Assembly: GCF_001704415.2 (NCBI RefSeq)
Contig: NC_030823.1
Location: 72,292,458 to 72,356,457 of the forward strand
DNA: 64,000 nt
Source: Capra hircus
Lineage: Eukaryota > Chordata > Mammalia > Artiodactyla > Bovidae
Reading direction: 5' to 3'
In this document: piece by piece, positions 11,413 to 26,400 of the stretch
How the letters are laid out: each line of letters opens with the position of its first letter
Numbering within the stretch: position 1 is the first letter of the stretch
Notes under the pieces: model-generated
Databases searched by the model: none
Told to the model about the DNA's origin: nothing
The model's input: the letters and a program-made list of their open reading frames with translations, nothing else
Program-made: the position numbers and the translations under genes

Positions 11413-14400
11413 GTGAGTATCCCTTCCCGTCCTTCCGGGCCCTGTCATACAGCGGAGAGGGGACCAGCCATGGGTGGGAGGACAGTCTACCAAAGTGTGA
11501 ACATCACCCATCACCCGGGGTCCTGGGGTTTGGAACACTTATCTACTGGGATGCCCATGGGATTTCTCTGTCCTGGGGGCCTCTGAAGAAGATGAGACTC
11601 TTAAAAGGCTCCCAAACGCCTTCTTCCTGCCTGAGGGTGGTCTGTGGCGGCCCCAGTGTTCTGGTGCTGCATTTATTTTCCATCCTCTCACTCTCAACCT
11701 GGTCCCAGAGCCATCATGCCTTGAGTTCCAGATGTTCAGGGAGCTGCAGCTGTGAAGTGAAAGTCGCTCAGTCGTGGCCGACTCTTTGTATCTCCATGAA
11801 CTCTACAGTCCATGGAATTCTCCAGGCCAGAATACTGGAGTGGGTAGCCTTTCCCTTCTCCAGGGGATCTTTCAGACCCAGGAATAGAACTGGGGTCTCC
11901 TGTGTTGCAGGCGGATTCTTTACCAGCTGGTTATTTGCAAAGTGTGGCGGGGCGACTTTCAGAGATAAAGGAGCAGACAGAAGGCAGGTCTCTCCCCGTG
12001 TCCCCCGGACGACCAGCAGCCAGCGCTGCTCCGTTAACAGGCGAGGAGAGCTGTGGGCAAGCGTGTGTCCACAGCTCAATTCTGAAAGCCACATATGGAT
12101 GCCACATTTCAGGATCAACTTCTGCTTTTTTAAAGCTGAGAGTTACAGACTATAAAATCAGCTTTTTAAAAACCAAACAGCACCAGGATTGCAATTATTC
12201 CCACCACCAGTAGGTTGGAGCATGAAGGCAAGGAAGAGGGTCTAGCCTTGCTGATGGATGACTGCTTCCCTGGGGGGCACTGGGGTGTCCGGCTAGACTG
12301 CCCTCTCTTTAGGCTCCACCCCAGCACCCCCTGAGCCCCCTGTGATTTCAGGCTTGCCCAGCCTCCTGTGTGCCCAGCAAGCCTGTTCCCGCGGGGCCTG
12401 CTATCCACCTGTCGGGGACCTGCTCATCGGGAGGACCCGGTTTCTCCGAGCTTCATCCACCTGTGGCCTGACCAAGCCTGAGACCTACTGCGCCCAGTAT
12501 GGTGAGGTAGGTTCTTCCTCCACGGCCTCCAGGGGCTGGAAGAAGGTGAGCTTGGGGCACGGGGGGAGCCCGCCATCTGTTCACTGAACACTTAGAGTGG
12601 ACTTGGTGTAGGCCCAGCCCCATGTACTGTGGGGAATGTAAGCAAAGCATAAGGCTGGATCTCTGCCTCTCAGGAATTTCCACCTTCGATGAGCAAGAGA
12701 AAAACGTACTCAAAATGCCTTTTAACTGAACAGATCCTTTTCCTCTTTTGCTTAATAAAGCTGGAGTTTTTCTCAGCCCTTGGCCCTGGGCAGGATAGTC
12801 GCTGAAATCTGGGGCATAAGCAGTAGTTCGAGACAGGTCCTTTAGGTGTGTGGAGAGTGAGGTGCCATCTTTGATGGACGGAGTCAAGGCTGGTGGCGCA
12901 CAGATGCTGGGATGTGTGCACGGCTTGTCTTCTTGCCAAAGCGGGAAGGGAGCTGTGCTTCGGCCACACTCTGCGGCCTTCTCTTCTGCCCGTGTTGGGC
13001 TAAGGGTGGGGCTGGAGCTACCAGACCGTGTGATTGTAGGCTGGAGGCTCTCCTTCTAGGTTTTGTAATTGTCATGTGTGAAGAGCCAACCTGTTTACCT
13101 CCAGTCTCTGCATGTTTCACCACCCTGGGCGAAGCGGGAGACTTATTTATTTATTTTGCAGAATTTCCTTTTAATTAAAAAAATTTTTTTGGTGTGTGGG
13201 ATGGATTGGGAGATTGCGATTGACATAGAAACACTGCTGTGGTTAAAGCAGGTAACTGATGAGAACTGGCAGCACAGGGATCTCTGCTCAGCGCTCTGTG
13301 ATGGCCTAAATGGGAAGGAAATCCAAGAAAGAGGGGACACGTGTGTGTGCTAATCTAGCTGATTCACTTAGCTGTGTAGCAGGAACGAACACAACACTGT
13401 CCAGCAACTATCCTCCAGTAAAAATTAGTAAACATTTATTTTGAAGGATAGTTGCTTAATAATGTTGTGTTAGTTTCGGGTTATAGCAAAGTGATTCAGT
13501 TATCGTCTTTTTAAAGTTTCTTTTCCATTATAGGCTATTTTAAGACATGGAGCATAGTTCCCTGTGTTATACAGTAAGTCCTTGTTGGTTATCTATTTTA
13601 TACACAGTAGTGTGTATCTGTTAATCCCAACATCCTAATTTATCCTTCCCCCTGGGAAAATATTCAAATTGCCATTAAAGGACACAGATCAGTGAGGTGA
13701 AGGCAAAGTGACTGGGGGTTAGCAAGAGGGTTCAGCGGTTCAGCTGATAAGGAACCCTGCTGAGCAAATCCAGACATTGGAACGCTTTGCTTATTTAAGC
13801 AACTGATTTATTTTTCAAAGAGCCACTGTGAGTTTTCTGCTTTGCTTCTGGACCTTCCTGGTAGGAACTTCAGTTTTCTTTTCCCTTCAGTAAGTTTGAG
13901 GTCTTTCCTTGCTCCTTATGTTGCCCAAGGTGGAAATCACCCAGTGTTTTCTTGTTTCCCAGCTGCCTGTCTCTTTTTTTTTTTTTTTGCCCTCAATACA
14001 TAGATTTAGACAGGAAAGAGTGAGGGAGTCGTTTTCCCTTGAGTCTCTGCATCTTTGGCATTAAAAAGACAGAGCAAGAAAGGGAGTGAGAGGCTGATGG
14101 CCGCAAAGGCAGCTTGGGGTGTCTGCGGTTCCCTCTCCCTCGGCGCTCCTTGTCCTCAGGGCCATGCGGTGGCGTCTGACCCTACCTCTGGCCTCTTATC
14201 CTCCTGTGTCCTCTTGGCCGCTTGTGATCATAGATGGCCCTGGGTCCTGGCTTTGGAGGTGTTGCGCGGAGATGGCTGTGGTTTCTGCACCTTACCCACT
14301 TGGACGTGAGAAAGGCCATCTGACAGTGTTGGGAAAGACGGCCAGCAGCAGGCGAGTCCTCCCTGTGGGCCTAGATTACTCCACCGGCATCAGGGAACCT

Positions 14401-17400
14401 GGCAGTGGGGAGCCCTCCAGACAACAGAATGAGTCCAGCTGCCCCCTTCCCACTTGCCCTCCAATCTTGTACCACTGGGCCATGTCTAAAATTTTCAGGA
14501 TGTCCTCTGCTGGGTCCTCTCTTTGGGCGGAGCCACCTTCAGGGATGGACACTGGGCAGAGATCCGAGGCTGCTGAGAGAGGCTCAGTGCCAGGCCTGCC
14601 TGGACAGCCCCCCTCCCTCCCTCTAGGCCACACTCCATCCTGTCCTGCCCTCTGCCTCTCTCAAATGCCCCAGGGAGCCAACTGCCTCCCCTGCTTTTAA
14701 GCAGCATTTTGAGAACACATAGGAGCTTGCAGAAAGAGAAGGCTAGACTTTTGCAACCCAAGGGATGGATAAATTTCAGCTATTTTGATGCTGTGAAAGT
14801 TGAGATGCATTGGTTCTTTCTTCCCCTCGTCTACCAGGGGAATAAATCCATGTAACCTCTCGGAAGAGGAGAGGATAGAGCATCTTGAGTGTAGTGTGTA
14901 GCCCAAAGTCTGCCACTAACTTGTAGTGTGATCTTGGGCAAAAGATCACCCCCTCTAAATCTCGCTTTCCTCTTCCATGAACGAGTGTTAGACCAATGGT
15001 CTTTCGTGTCGCTCTTTGCTCCAGTTTTCTTTCGGAATGAGCTGACCATGGGGAACCAGCTTCTCTCCCCCACCTGCCTCCTCTCTGCCTTCTCTGATTT
15101 CTCTTTCCTTCTTTCTCTCCGGCCTCCCCTCCCAGAGGCCATCGGTTGCCGGCAGTGAAGACATACGTGAAGGCACGGATACTCCTCTGTCCGAGTGGAC
15201 CCTGAACCCTCCCTGGGCACACGGGGGGCTGTGTGATGAGAATTAGGAATCCAGATACAACTCTCATGAGTTCTAATTTCAGTTTTCAAGTTTATTTTTA
15301 TAATTAAATGATATTATAGTAAAGCTATAGTTTATTAAGCACATATTATATGTCTCAGGCATTAGGCTGAGTCTATTTTATATAAATTATCTCAATTAAT
15401 TTTCACAGTGTTCCATGAGGTATCTCTTATCCCCATCCCCATGGGAATGTCTAGGTGTGTGCTGGGATCCCCCAAACTTCTGATGGAAATGCCTAGGAAC
15501 TGAGTTTTCTGAGTGGCTAGAGATGGCGCTGCAGTGGCCAGGCCCAGCTGGAGAAGAGGGCGGCATGGTACAAAGCTGCCTTGCCAAGGCCTGCCCCTCA
15601 GCCCCGACCTCCCCATCCCTCTCTGCCAGCCCCTCCTGCCATGTATACACCTTACTTGAGTCAGAGCCCCTGGTTAGTGCCTCTGTTGTAGTTTCTTACA
15701 GGGGTGACATGGTGGGCCCTGAGCCCAGTAAACTCACGCGGCCCCTGCCGCCTGCCTGCCTTCTGGTGTGACATAAATGCGAGTGCACTGGGGATTCATG
15801 ACTCTTGGACATTTTAGCATTGCTCGCTGCCCCCTGCCCACCCTGGGGAAACTCGGGGGCAGTGGGGACGCCTTCCAGCTCCAAACGGCCTCTCCCAGCT
15901 CCTGACCTCAGAGTATGGCTGCTTTCTCCTGGGCCAGTCTTAGCCTGTCGGCCCATCACCTCTTCTGCCTGCTTTTGTCTCACTGGCTTAATCCTATTGG
16001 CCTTTGTGCCCATACTGCAGCCTTGACAACGGACTTAGGGCTCGGCCAGCTTTGCCTTGTCCCCCCACCCCCTGCCCAGCTTTGCTGTTCCGGGTCTCCC
16101 TGCCTTGACTACCCATTAACTGTTTCGGACTTGAACCCAGACTGATCCTTACTGAAAGAGCCTGAGGCGGAAGTTGCACCCTGTCCCCTGGCTCTCTCTC
16201 TTCCAGCTCCCAGGTAACCTCTGGGTGAATTCACTGTACTGTTTCCCCCTAAAGCCCAAGGCGTGGATGAAAATGTCTGCGATGTCTCCATACCCTCATT
16301 TCCTTCTGTGCTTTCCCCAAGCCGTCGATCCTTGTTTGAAAAGTAGGAGGGATGATAGCACCCCCTTCAGTGAGCTGCTGTGTTCATGCATGCTGAGGTC
16401 CTCCCGCCGTGTCCAGCTCTTTGTGACCCCATGGACTGCAGCCCGGCAGGCTTCTCTGTCCACGGCATTCTCCAGGCGAGAATACTGGAGTAGGTTGCCA
16501 TGCCCTCCTCCAGGGTTGTTGTGTGGACCACATTAAAAAAGGAGCTGAGTGACGGTGGGCCTGGTGTCTGGAAGGGGCTACATGTCCCAGCCCCTCGCCC
16601 ACTGGCCTCCCGGGACCTGTGTCTGCGTGCAGAGGCCGCCTCACCTCTCAGTCATTCTCCTGAGTACTAATTCTTGGATCAGGACGTGCAGTTGCACAGT
16701 TATTGAAGTCAACCTGCCCTTGGGCCCGCCCACTGACCACCGCACATCTGATTTTCAGTCTGGCTGCTGGATAACCCAGAGGCAGTTATGGTTAGTGAAG
16801 TCGCCTGATGGGGGGTGAAGACTTTCTAGGTCTGGTCCTGCCTCTGACACTTAGAAGAGGAACATGACCTTGAGAAGGTCATGGCTTCTGTCTAGACCAC
16901 CATTTCCCCATTTATGAAATGAGGGAGTTAGTCAGCCTTTGTTGGTTCAGCTCTCACACGTCTGCCAGGCTTCTGGCTGGGCTGCATGTGACCCCAAGGG
17001 TCAGCCATGATCTCAGCCAGGTGGGCCCTGGCAGGGGCTGAGCCATGACCTTCAGTCCTCTCTCGGCTGGTCCATGCTGCTTAGGGACCAGAGGGGTTTT
17101 GCTTGGAAGCTTTCAGCTCTGATTTCTGCTCCTGACAAAGTCTCCTCCAGTGTTGTGCCTGTTCCCTTAAATGCTTTATTTATCCCCATTCCCTCCCTTT
17201 CTGGGGGAAAACTTAATTATCTAGTTTCCTTAATAACAGTCTTACACAGTGCATTCCTCAGGTTAATTAGCTGTGTAAACCAAACAGCTGTCATTTTTAT
17301 CTCTTGGAAACAAGCTGAGGAGCAGTAGTCAGTTGACATCCCTTCCTCCTAACACACACACAAACACACACACCACATAAGCACACTCACACCCACAGGC

Positions 17401-20400
17401 ACACACCCAACCACCACTGCCTTTCTGTGTTTGACAGACCTCTGTTTTCTTGACCTCTGGCATGGCTAACGTGTACACGCAGAATGTGAGAATGTGTTCA
17501 TATCCATCCTGAGGGCCTTGTTCTCTGCTCACAGAGGACTTTGAGCCTCTCTCTGACCAAAATATCTGCTCCTGATTCCCAGGAGATTTTAGAAGATCTG
17601 AAACATTCAAAGCTCCTTCCATTGTGAATCTTCATTTGGATGAAACATCGTTGAGTTCTTTGTTTAAAATACAGATGCCCTTGGGAAAGGCGTCATATTA
17701 ATCTATCATCATTTATATTTCAACAAGGGTTTGCTTATCAGAAAATTAGCTGTGGCTTTTGCAAAGGGTCCCAAGAGAATGAGACCAAGAATGAATAAGT
17801 TTAGAAGAGATAGCAGAAAATGAAAAAGATCACTGGGGGAAAGAGTTGCTATCAGAGGGAAGCAAAACTTGGGATGTGGAACGTGAAATTTGGGGGTCCT
17901 GGTTGCTTTGGACTGGGGAGTGTGTCTTGTGGGGTTAAAAGGAGGGAAGAGAGTTGAAAGGTGAGATGGAAACGTGGGCACAAACTTGGGTAGCCTCACA
18001 ACTTTGTTAGCCTGGCTTCTCACACCGTTGCTTCTTGAATCAGGTCCCTAGAAGCTCTCTGGGCAGTGCCTTGCTTCTTTGCCCTCAGCGGCGAAAGGAA
18101 TCACTGTCAATGGTAGAACTTTCAGAGGACCAGGAATGCAAACCAATTATCTGCACTCAGGTCTAGGAGGACACCTCAGTTTCTGGAGAAGTCTGGGCGG
18201 GGAGTGAGGTTGCCTTTACTAGGGGAGGAGAGAAGGAGCATCCTGAAAACCATCTCTAGTCCCTGCAATGTCCCATGGTTGTCACGTGACTGCTGTGTCC
18301 CTTGAAGCCCTGCAGGATGAGAAGGTTTGGAGACAGAGAGCCAGGGAGCAGAATTCCTGCTTCTTCTCTTCCTAGTCCTGTGGATTTGAACACATTCTTA
18401 GCTTCTCTAGGACTTGCCTTCCTAATCTGTCGAATGAAGATACCCACTTTTGATCCAGTATGCCTACCTCAGAGATTTTGGAAGGATACAATGAGATAAT
18501 GTATGTATCATGCTCAGGTCAGAGCCTCAGTTCAGTTCAGTTGCTCAGTCATGTCTGACTCTTTGTGACCCCGGGGACTGTAGCACACCAGGTTTCCCTA
18601 TCTATCACCAACTCCCAACATGTGCTATTGAAGCCTGGCTTGGAGAATTTTGAGCATTACTTTGCTAGTGTGTGAGATAAGTGCAATTCTGCGGTAGTTT
18701 GAACATTCTTTGGCATTGCCTTTCTTTGGGGTTGGAATGAAAACTGACCTTTTCCAGTCCTGTGGCCACTGCTGAGTTTTCCAAATTTGCTGGCTTATTG
18801 AGTGTAGCACTTTCACAGCATCATCTTCTAGGATTTGAAATAACTCAACTGGAATTCCATCACCTCCACTAGCTTTGTTCATAGTGAGGCTTCCTAAGGC
18901 CCACTTGACTTTGCATTCCAGGATGTCTGGCTCTAGGTGAGTGATCACACCATCATGATTATCTGGGTCATGAAGATCTTTTTTGTACAGTTCTTCTGTG
19001 TATTCTTGCCACCTTTTCTTAATATCTTCTGCTTCTGTTATGTCCATACCATTTCTGTCCTTTATTGTGCCCATCTTTGCATGAAATATTCCCTTGGTAT
19101 TACTAATTTTCTTGAAGAGATCTCTAGTCTTTCCCTTTCTATTGTTTTCCTCTATTTCTTTGCACTGATCACCAAGGAAGGCTTTCTTATCTCTCCTTGC
19201 TATTCTTTGGAACTCTGCATTCAGATGCGTATATCTTTCCTTTTCTCTTTTGCCTTTAGCTTCTCTTCTTTTCTCAGCTATTATACTCATGCAGTATAAT
19301 TTTGGAGTGTTGTGGTATTGATCATTTTGGTCATCAGCTTCAGAATTGAGCTTTCTGAACTTGGTTTCGATGGAGATAAGAGCTGTATGAGTTAAGGCTT
19401 TGGTCAAGATGTTAGTTCATAACAGTGCTTCATAGCACTGGGGCTCAACTCCCACCTGGCCCCAAAACAGGCCCTGATTTTTCACCCTTTGCTGGAAATA
19501 TACGTTGACGTATAAATGATGAGGCTTGTGAATCACAGGAGCTTCCCAGGTGGCTCAGTGTTAAAGAATCTGCCTGCCAAGTAGCAGACTCAGGAGATGC
19601 CGGTTTGATCCCTGGGTCAGAAGATCTCCTGGAGTAGGAAATGGTAGCCCGCTCCAGCATTCTTACCTGGGAAATCCCATGGATAGAGGAACCTGCTGGG
19701 CTATGATCTGTGGGGTCACAAAGAGTCAGACATGACTGAGCATGCACACGCGCGTGGATCACAGTGGGAGTCTAGTGGAGACTTTGCTGACCAAGGCCTT
19801 CAGGGTCCCTTCTTTCCCTGCTCACTTTGCTGGGAAGAGTGCTTCTCCAGCACCATGTTTGGCCAACGTCTTATTTTTCCCTTGCTTCTTTTGCATTCTT
19901 GTTTGGAGTGTCTTTAACCTCTGAGCAGATAAGCTGGAGTTGGGGAGAATTCTAATAGCATGTTAGAGCAAGGAGCTTCATTATCTCATCCCACCCCTGC
20001 ACTTTGCCAATGAAGGAGCTGAAGTAGAGGGAATGTCTTGTAGGCAGCTGCATTTTTTTTTTTTTTTTTGGATTCCGGCTGTCTTTCTCTCGGCCCTGGC
20101 TGACAGCCATGACCCTGAGTCCAGCTCCTTAGATGGACATAGGCCGTCTCTCACTTGCTTGGGGGGAGGGAGCTGGCCATGGCTAAGCAGAGCCTGTTCT
20201 CCCATTTCCCTCCAGAATTCGCTCCCTTTTCTGCTAAGACACAGAGCTTTGATTTGCTTTGCCTTCCTTGTTCCACACTCTCCACTGTGATTGAGGCTTC
20301 CCGCTGTCTCCTTTGCCCTCCCATAGTTCTCTGGTTTGTCTTCCAGCCAGACTGCTGAGCTTCTAGAAAGCTCTGGGATAAGGGAAGAGGCCCAGCCTTT

Positions 20401-23400
20401 CCAGACGGAGAATGAGCAGGAGCCAAGCTGGCTGGAGGCCTGGCAGGCTGAGTGGATAATAACACTGTGTCTCTGAGGTAGCCCGGCCAGGGGAGCGCTG
20501 GCCAAATGACCCCAGAGAGGGAGGCAGCTGCGGCTGGGAGCTTCCATCTCCAGGAGAGACAGAGGCACGTAACACACACGAGGGGAAGGGCCTTGTGTTG
20601 AGAATCTCTCTCTTTCACACATATACACACACACTCACACTCACACACACACTCTTACACACGTACTGCATGTAGACATACAGGAATAAAATAGAAAGGG
20701 AAACTGAGGCCCAGAAAGAGAGGGAATTGGCAGCTTGTCTTCATGTGGGCTTGTGCCATAAGCCACCCTAATTTGGGCCTCCATCCCTCCAGCTGGTTGA
20801 CAAGCAGAGCTGCTTAAAATACCTGTGGCTTAGGCTGTGTCTGAGGATTGAGATAAATCCCTCCTTTAGCTACATTACTGTGATGAAGGCGCGTAGGTGT
20901 TCAGCTCATGAGGCCATCTGATCCGTCATCACTGTCTGTCCATGTGGAGGCAGGTGGCGGAGGCTTGGGGTGCCCCAGACTGACTGCAAAGACAGGGAGG
21001 ATGCAGGGTGGCAAGCCCATGCTGAGTATCCTGGGCCTTTTGAGTTTGTTTAAAACAAAGGCCTGGATATAGAAGTTAATATATATTCAAGGCATTGAAA
21101 GTTATTAAAAAATAACCAAGAAAAAAAGTTACCTGTAATCCCATTTCTCAGAGGTAATTAGGTTAAGCTGTGTGTAGTTGCCATTTTGCAGGTCAAGATA
21201 GCTGAATATCAGCCATTTCATTTGGTTCAACCTAATATATTGGTGCACTGCCTCCTACCTACTGATTCCTTTAAAAATATGCATTTGTGATCATGGTGTA
21301 TATACAAGCTTAGGCCCAACTTTTTTCATAAAACATTATAATTTTTTTTTCATAAAACATTGTAAGCATTTCCCCCATGCAATGAAAATCTTTCTGTCAA
21401 CTGTCTTTTCAAAAGTTACGTAATATTCCATCATTTGGGAATATCAAAGGCATCTCCTGAGTCTCAGGTTGGGCTGTTCTAGCTCCTGGGTCCCACGGCC
21501 CAAGCAAAAAAAAGCCTTGTTTCTGGCACTCTCTTGGCCAGAGAACAGGCTGGGATCTGTTCCCAGCAAGCCCAGAGGAGCTCGGATGACAGGTCACCGG
21601 AAGGCGGCTGGCCCCCGTCTCTCGGTGGGACATGTGCTGAGCGCAGACAGAGGATGGGTGGTGGAGAAGTTTGCCTCTGAGAGGCTGGGCAGAGCGGGGA
21701 GGAGGGCGTGCCTGCCTCCAGGGGCCAGAATAGGATCCTGGAGGAGACTCAGATGCCAGCAAGAGGCAGCTTTTGCCCAGAAAGGATTATTTTAAGTGCT
21801 TAGGTATTTGTGTTAGCCACTGACATCCCTGCAGTCTCTGTGCTAACTGAGCGAGGTTAGCATGACAAACCAGCTTTTTTCCCCAGAGCATTTTCCCTGT
21901 TGTGGTCAGCCTCAGGGTCAGACTGAGCCCTATGAGTGAGACAGATGGTCACCCTTGACCGTGCTTCCTTCCCGCGACGTTGAAGTGAAGTGAAGTCGCT
22001 CAGTTGGGTCCGACTCTGCGACCCCATGGACTGTAGCCTTCCAGGCTCCTCTGTCCATGGGATTTTCCAGGCGATATACTGGAGTGGATTGCCATTTGGT
22101 TTCTAGTGGAGAAGAGAGAATGGCAGAGAGGGAGGGATGGAGGGGAGGAGAGAGAGACAAGAGGAGGGGAGAAGAGAAGGGTGTGGGGAGGGATCCTGTC
22201 TGGTGCCGATGCCGGCACTGGCCATCAGTCAACGGGAAAGTCACAGAGCCTCATGGAGCCTCAGCCTTCTCACACCTGCAATGGGAATAATACTACACGT
22301 AGGGTGGTCGTCAGGCTTACATAGATTATTGCACTGAAACTCTTGATACAGCACCTAGCACGTGGTCGGCACTCCAGTCATTTGTTGATTTTGGTCACCT
22401 CACTCTCTCACCCTTCTCTTTAAACTCCCAGGAAGGGAGGGTCGAGCAATAATATAAATGAAAGTGCTAGCCTTTCCTGAGCATTTACTGCTGCTGCTAA
22501 GTTGCTTCAGTCGTGTCCAGCTCTGTGCGACCCCATAGACAGCAGCCCACCAGACTCCTCTGTCCCTGGGATTCTCCAGGCAAGAACACTGGAGTGGGTT
22601 GCCATTGCCTTCTCTGTGAGCATTTACTATTCATTCCAAAAGTATCTACAGAGGGCCTACTAAGTGCTGGGCGCTTTGCTCAGCACTGGAATACCGCATA
22701 AAGGAAAGTAAGTTCTGCCCTTGTGGAGTCCACATTCTAACAGAGGGAGGCAGATGGCAAGTGAACTCTGAGCAAATGCATGGACACTCAATGAACAGTA
22801 TGTCCCATGGAGACACTACTGTGAAGAAGAACGTGGCTCGGCAAAGGATGGGCAGTGGCTGCTGTTTTATATAAGGCATGCGTGCCAGCCATTATGTGAG
22901 CACTAAACGTCTCCCCACAATATTTTTTTAAGTATTTCATAATCATTTAAAATTCTTTTTCAACACAGTTTATCATAGGATATTGACTATAGTTCCTTGT
23001 GCTATATAGCAGGACCTTGTTGTTTATCTGTTTTCTATATAATAGTTTGTATCTGCTAATCCCAAACTCCCAATTTAACCCTTCTCCCCCCACCCCCGAC
23101 CTTTCCTCTTTGGTAACCATAGGTCTACTCTCTATGTCTGGGAGTGCATTTCCATTTTGTAAATAGGTTCATTTATTTTGTACCAAAATTATTGTTTACT
23201 AAAGCACTTTGGGAAGTGATGAGGACACCTCCAAGCTCCAGGAAGGGGACAATCCTCTTGTTTTGCAGATGGGTGGTGGGAGCTGGAAAATGGGGTGGGA
23301 AGCAGATTCTCACAGAGCCAGGACTCCTGGCTCCCCTCCGGCACCGTCCACCATTCCAGGCTTTGCTCAGTGGCTCTGGGGGAAGAGCAGTGTTGGGTGA

Positions 23401-26400
23401 AGAGTTTCTGTAACTCAAGGCGCAGACTCGGCACGTTAACTCTTCCCTCCGGGACTGAGCTGTCAGCTTCACAGGATTAGCAGACGTCACCTATTCTGAT
23501 GGATCATCCTCCCCAGCTTAGGGCCTTCCCTGGATGGAACCAAGGTTCAGGGGCTGCAAGGCCTCAGAGACGGCTGGCTGAGCTTTCTCTTGGTTCTGCT
23601 GGGTGGAGGCTTAGGGGCAACAGAGGCAGGGGGTGTGGGGAGGTACAGTCGCCTCTGCCCAGAAGGACTTGCAATTCAGGGAGGTTCTCGTCCAAGCCTT
23701 GCTTCAACATGTGTGTCAATCTGGAGCTCTCTGAAAAGTGTTTTTTCTGCTGGACACGAGGTTTGGGACTGTGGTTACTCAGAGAGAACAGGTTTTGTGT
23801 GTGTTGCATGAAGAACCTAGGCAAGGTCATGATGTCTCAGTGGGGTGTGTGTGGGCTCGCGTATGTGCCAGGGCAAACCCATGCAAACATATGCAAATGT
23901 ATGCACATTCACATATTATGGACAAACCAAAAGAACAAAGGCCAATCCTCTGGCTGTGTTCTTTTCCTTGATGGTCTCTGCCCTGCTCTGGAGCCCATGG
24001 GGTTCATTTCTGTCTCTTGTCTCACTCCAGGGCATGGGCAGACCAGGGAAGGTGATGTTTCAGGGGGACCTCCCTGGTGAGGCTGTTTCCTCCTTGGCTG
24101 CCCACTTTAACCCAGATCTTCATGGGGAAGAGACCCTGCCTTCAGCCCCAGGGCTGCAGACTTCCTCCGCCTTCCTGACCTTGGGACACCTGCCTACAAA
24201 GCTCCATCTGGTTGGACACCCTGAGCTTCTCTCCTGTGGGTCAGTTCAGTTCAGTTCAGTCACTCAGTCATGTCTGACTCTTTGCGACCCCATGGACTGC
24301 AACGCCCCAGGCCTCCCTGTCCACCACCAACTCCTGGAGTTTACTCAAACTCATGTTCATCGAGTTGGTGATGCCATCCAACCATCTATATATCCTCTGT
24401 CATTCCCTTCTCCTCCTGCCTTCAACCTTTCCCAGCATCAGGGTCTTTTCCAATGAGTCAGTTCTTCACATCAAGTGGCCAAAGTATTGGAGTTTCAACT
24501 TCAGCATCAGTCCTTCCAATGAATATTCAGGACTGAGTTCCTTTAGGATTGACTGATTGGATCTTCTTGGAGTCCAAGGGACTCTCAAGAGTCTTCTCCA
24601 ACACCACAGTTCAAAAGCATCAGTTCTTCGGTGCTCAGCTTTCTTTATAGTCCAACTCTCATATCCATACATGACTCCTGTGGTTAGGGGATGCCAAACT
24701 GGGAAGGACCCTCAAGTCCCAGAGGTCAAGTGCTGGAAGGCCTTTAAGATCATCTAAATGGTACTAGAACGTTGGCTTAGAGGTCAAGTGCTGGAAGGCC
24801 TTTAAGATCATCTAAATGGTACTAGAACGTTGGCTTCCTGATGGCTGGGTCTTTGTTTTGTTCACTATTACAACTCCAGAGCCCAGAGCAGGGTCTAGGA
24901 TGTAGTATGGCCTTAATGAATATTGTGAAATGACTGAGTGACTCTACTTCAATATCCACTCAATTCACAGAGGAGAGCTAGGACTGGAACCCCAAATTCC
25001 CTTGTCCTTTTTTCCTATCCCTTTTTCTAATCCTAAGAAACTCCACTTTTCCAAGGCTGCCAGGATTCAGTGAGATGAGCTATAAAACTCTCTAGCCTAC
25101 ATCTAGGACATGGTGGTGGTGGTGGTTTAGTCACTAAGTCATGCCTGACCCCATGGACTGTAGCCTGCTAGGCTACTAAATCAACGTGAGCTTCTCCTTC
25201 TTTCTTCTTTTTGCCCTTAGCACTCTTTTCAGATTTCTCTCTGAGGCAAGGTCATATACAAAATTCATTTTTACAGCCTCATACCTCTCTCCCAGTCACA
25301 GCATCTATTTACTATTTACTTAGCTATGTGTTGGGGGCTGACACAGAGGACTTAAATGGAATGATGACCAGTTAGTCTTGTTTTGAGCAGTTGGTCATTC
25401 TAAATGTATTGATGAAATCCATGAATTCCTTAGGGGAGCATTTCCATGGAGAGAATGTTCTAGGCTCTCAGTATACAAAGGGAGAATTCCCAGTATACAA
25501 AGGCCCCACCTCTGAGTCTCTGATATCTCCCGCAGTGGCAGATGAAATGCTGCAAGTGTGACTCCAGGCTGGCTCACAATTACAACGGTCACCGAGTGGA
25601 GAATGTGGTTTCATCTTCGGGCCCCATGCGCTGGTGGCAGTCACAGAATGGTAAGCGCCTGCCGCCGCCTCCAGGAGCCCATGCGTGAGGCTCCCGTAGG
25701 ATGTGCAGGGCGCCCTTTCTTATGGTGGTGGGACATGGGTGGTTGGTGAGCAGAACCTTCTGTCTTTGTATTTGAGGCCTTTCAGATGTTGTAGGTAGAA
25801 TAATTTATTGGAGGTTAATGAAAAGGTAAGAAGAGAGAGAAATGCCTTCATTTTATCCTACTTGGTCATAGTGGGCTTGCTGAAGGAACTGGGCTTTGGG
25901 AACAGATCTGTGTTGGGCTGAGGAGTTGAAAGTCTAAAGGTTTTAAAGACATCAAGGGACAGTGGGAAGGAAATTTGGCCGAGAAGACATGGGATCTTGA
26001 ATAGGTGCTATAAGTAGAAACGTACTGGTACCATGCCTCTCTGAGAGGGAGATGAGAAAATCAGAGTTAGATTTCCTGGAGCCTGGGAAGGTAGACAGTC
26101 TCTGCTCTAAAGTTCCTGGGTTTTGTGTCTTTCCAGATGTGAGCCCTGTCTTTCTGCAGCTGGACCTGGACAGGAAATTCCAGCTTCAGGACATCATGAT
26201 GGATTTTAAGGTGTGTTTCCTGGGTATGGCAGTGGATAAGAGAGGGGGGACTCTGGGCCATGTGGGCTTGGACTCATGGGGAGCCCAGGGTCCTTGTCTC
26301 CTCAGGCTGGAGGTGATGGTGCCACATGCGGGGTGGGTCTCCCTTCCTCAGGTTGGGGCTTAACCCTGAGCCTATATCATGGGGACAGCAGAGGTACCAC

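Noticed and set aside
11385..12155. 256-codon frame starting at the LAMB3 ATG
   Set aside because: It reads through the GT donor at 11413 and into a SINE. The signal peptide continues in the exon at 12352.
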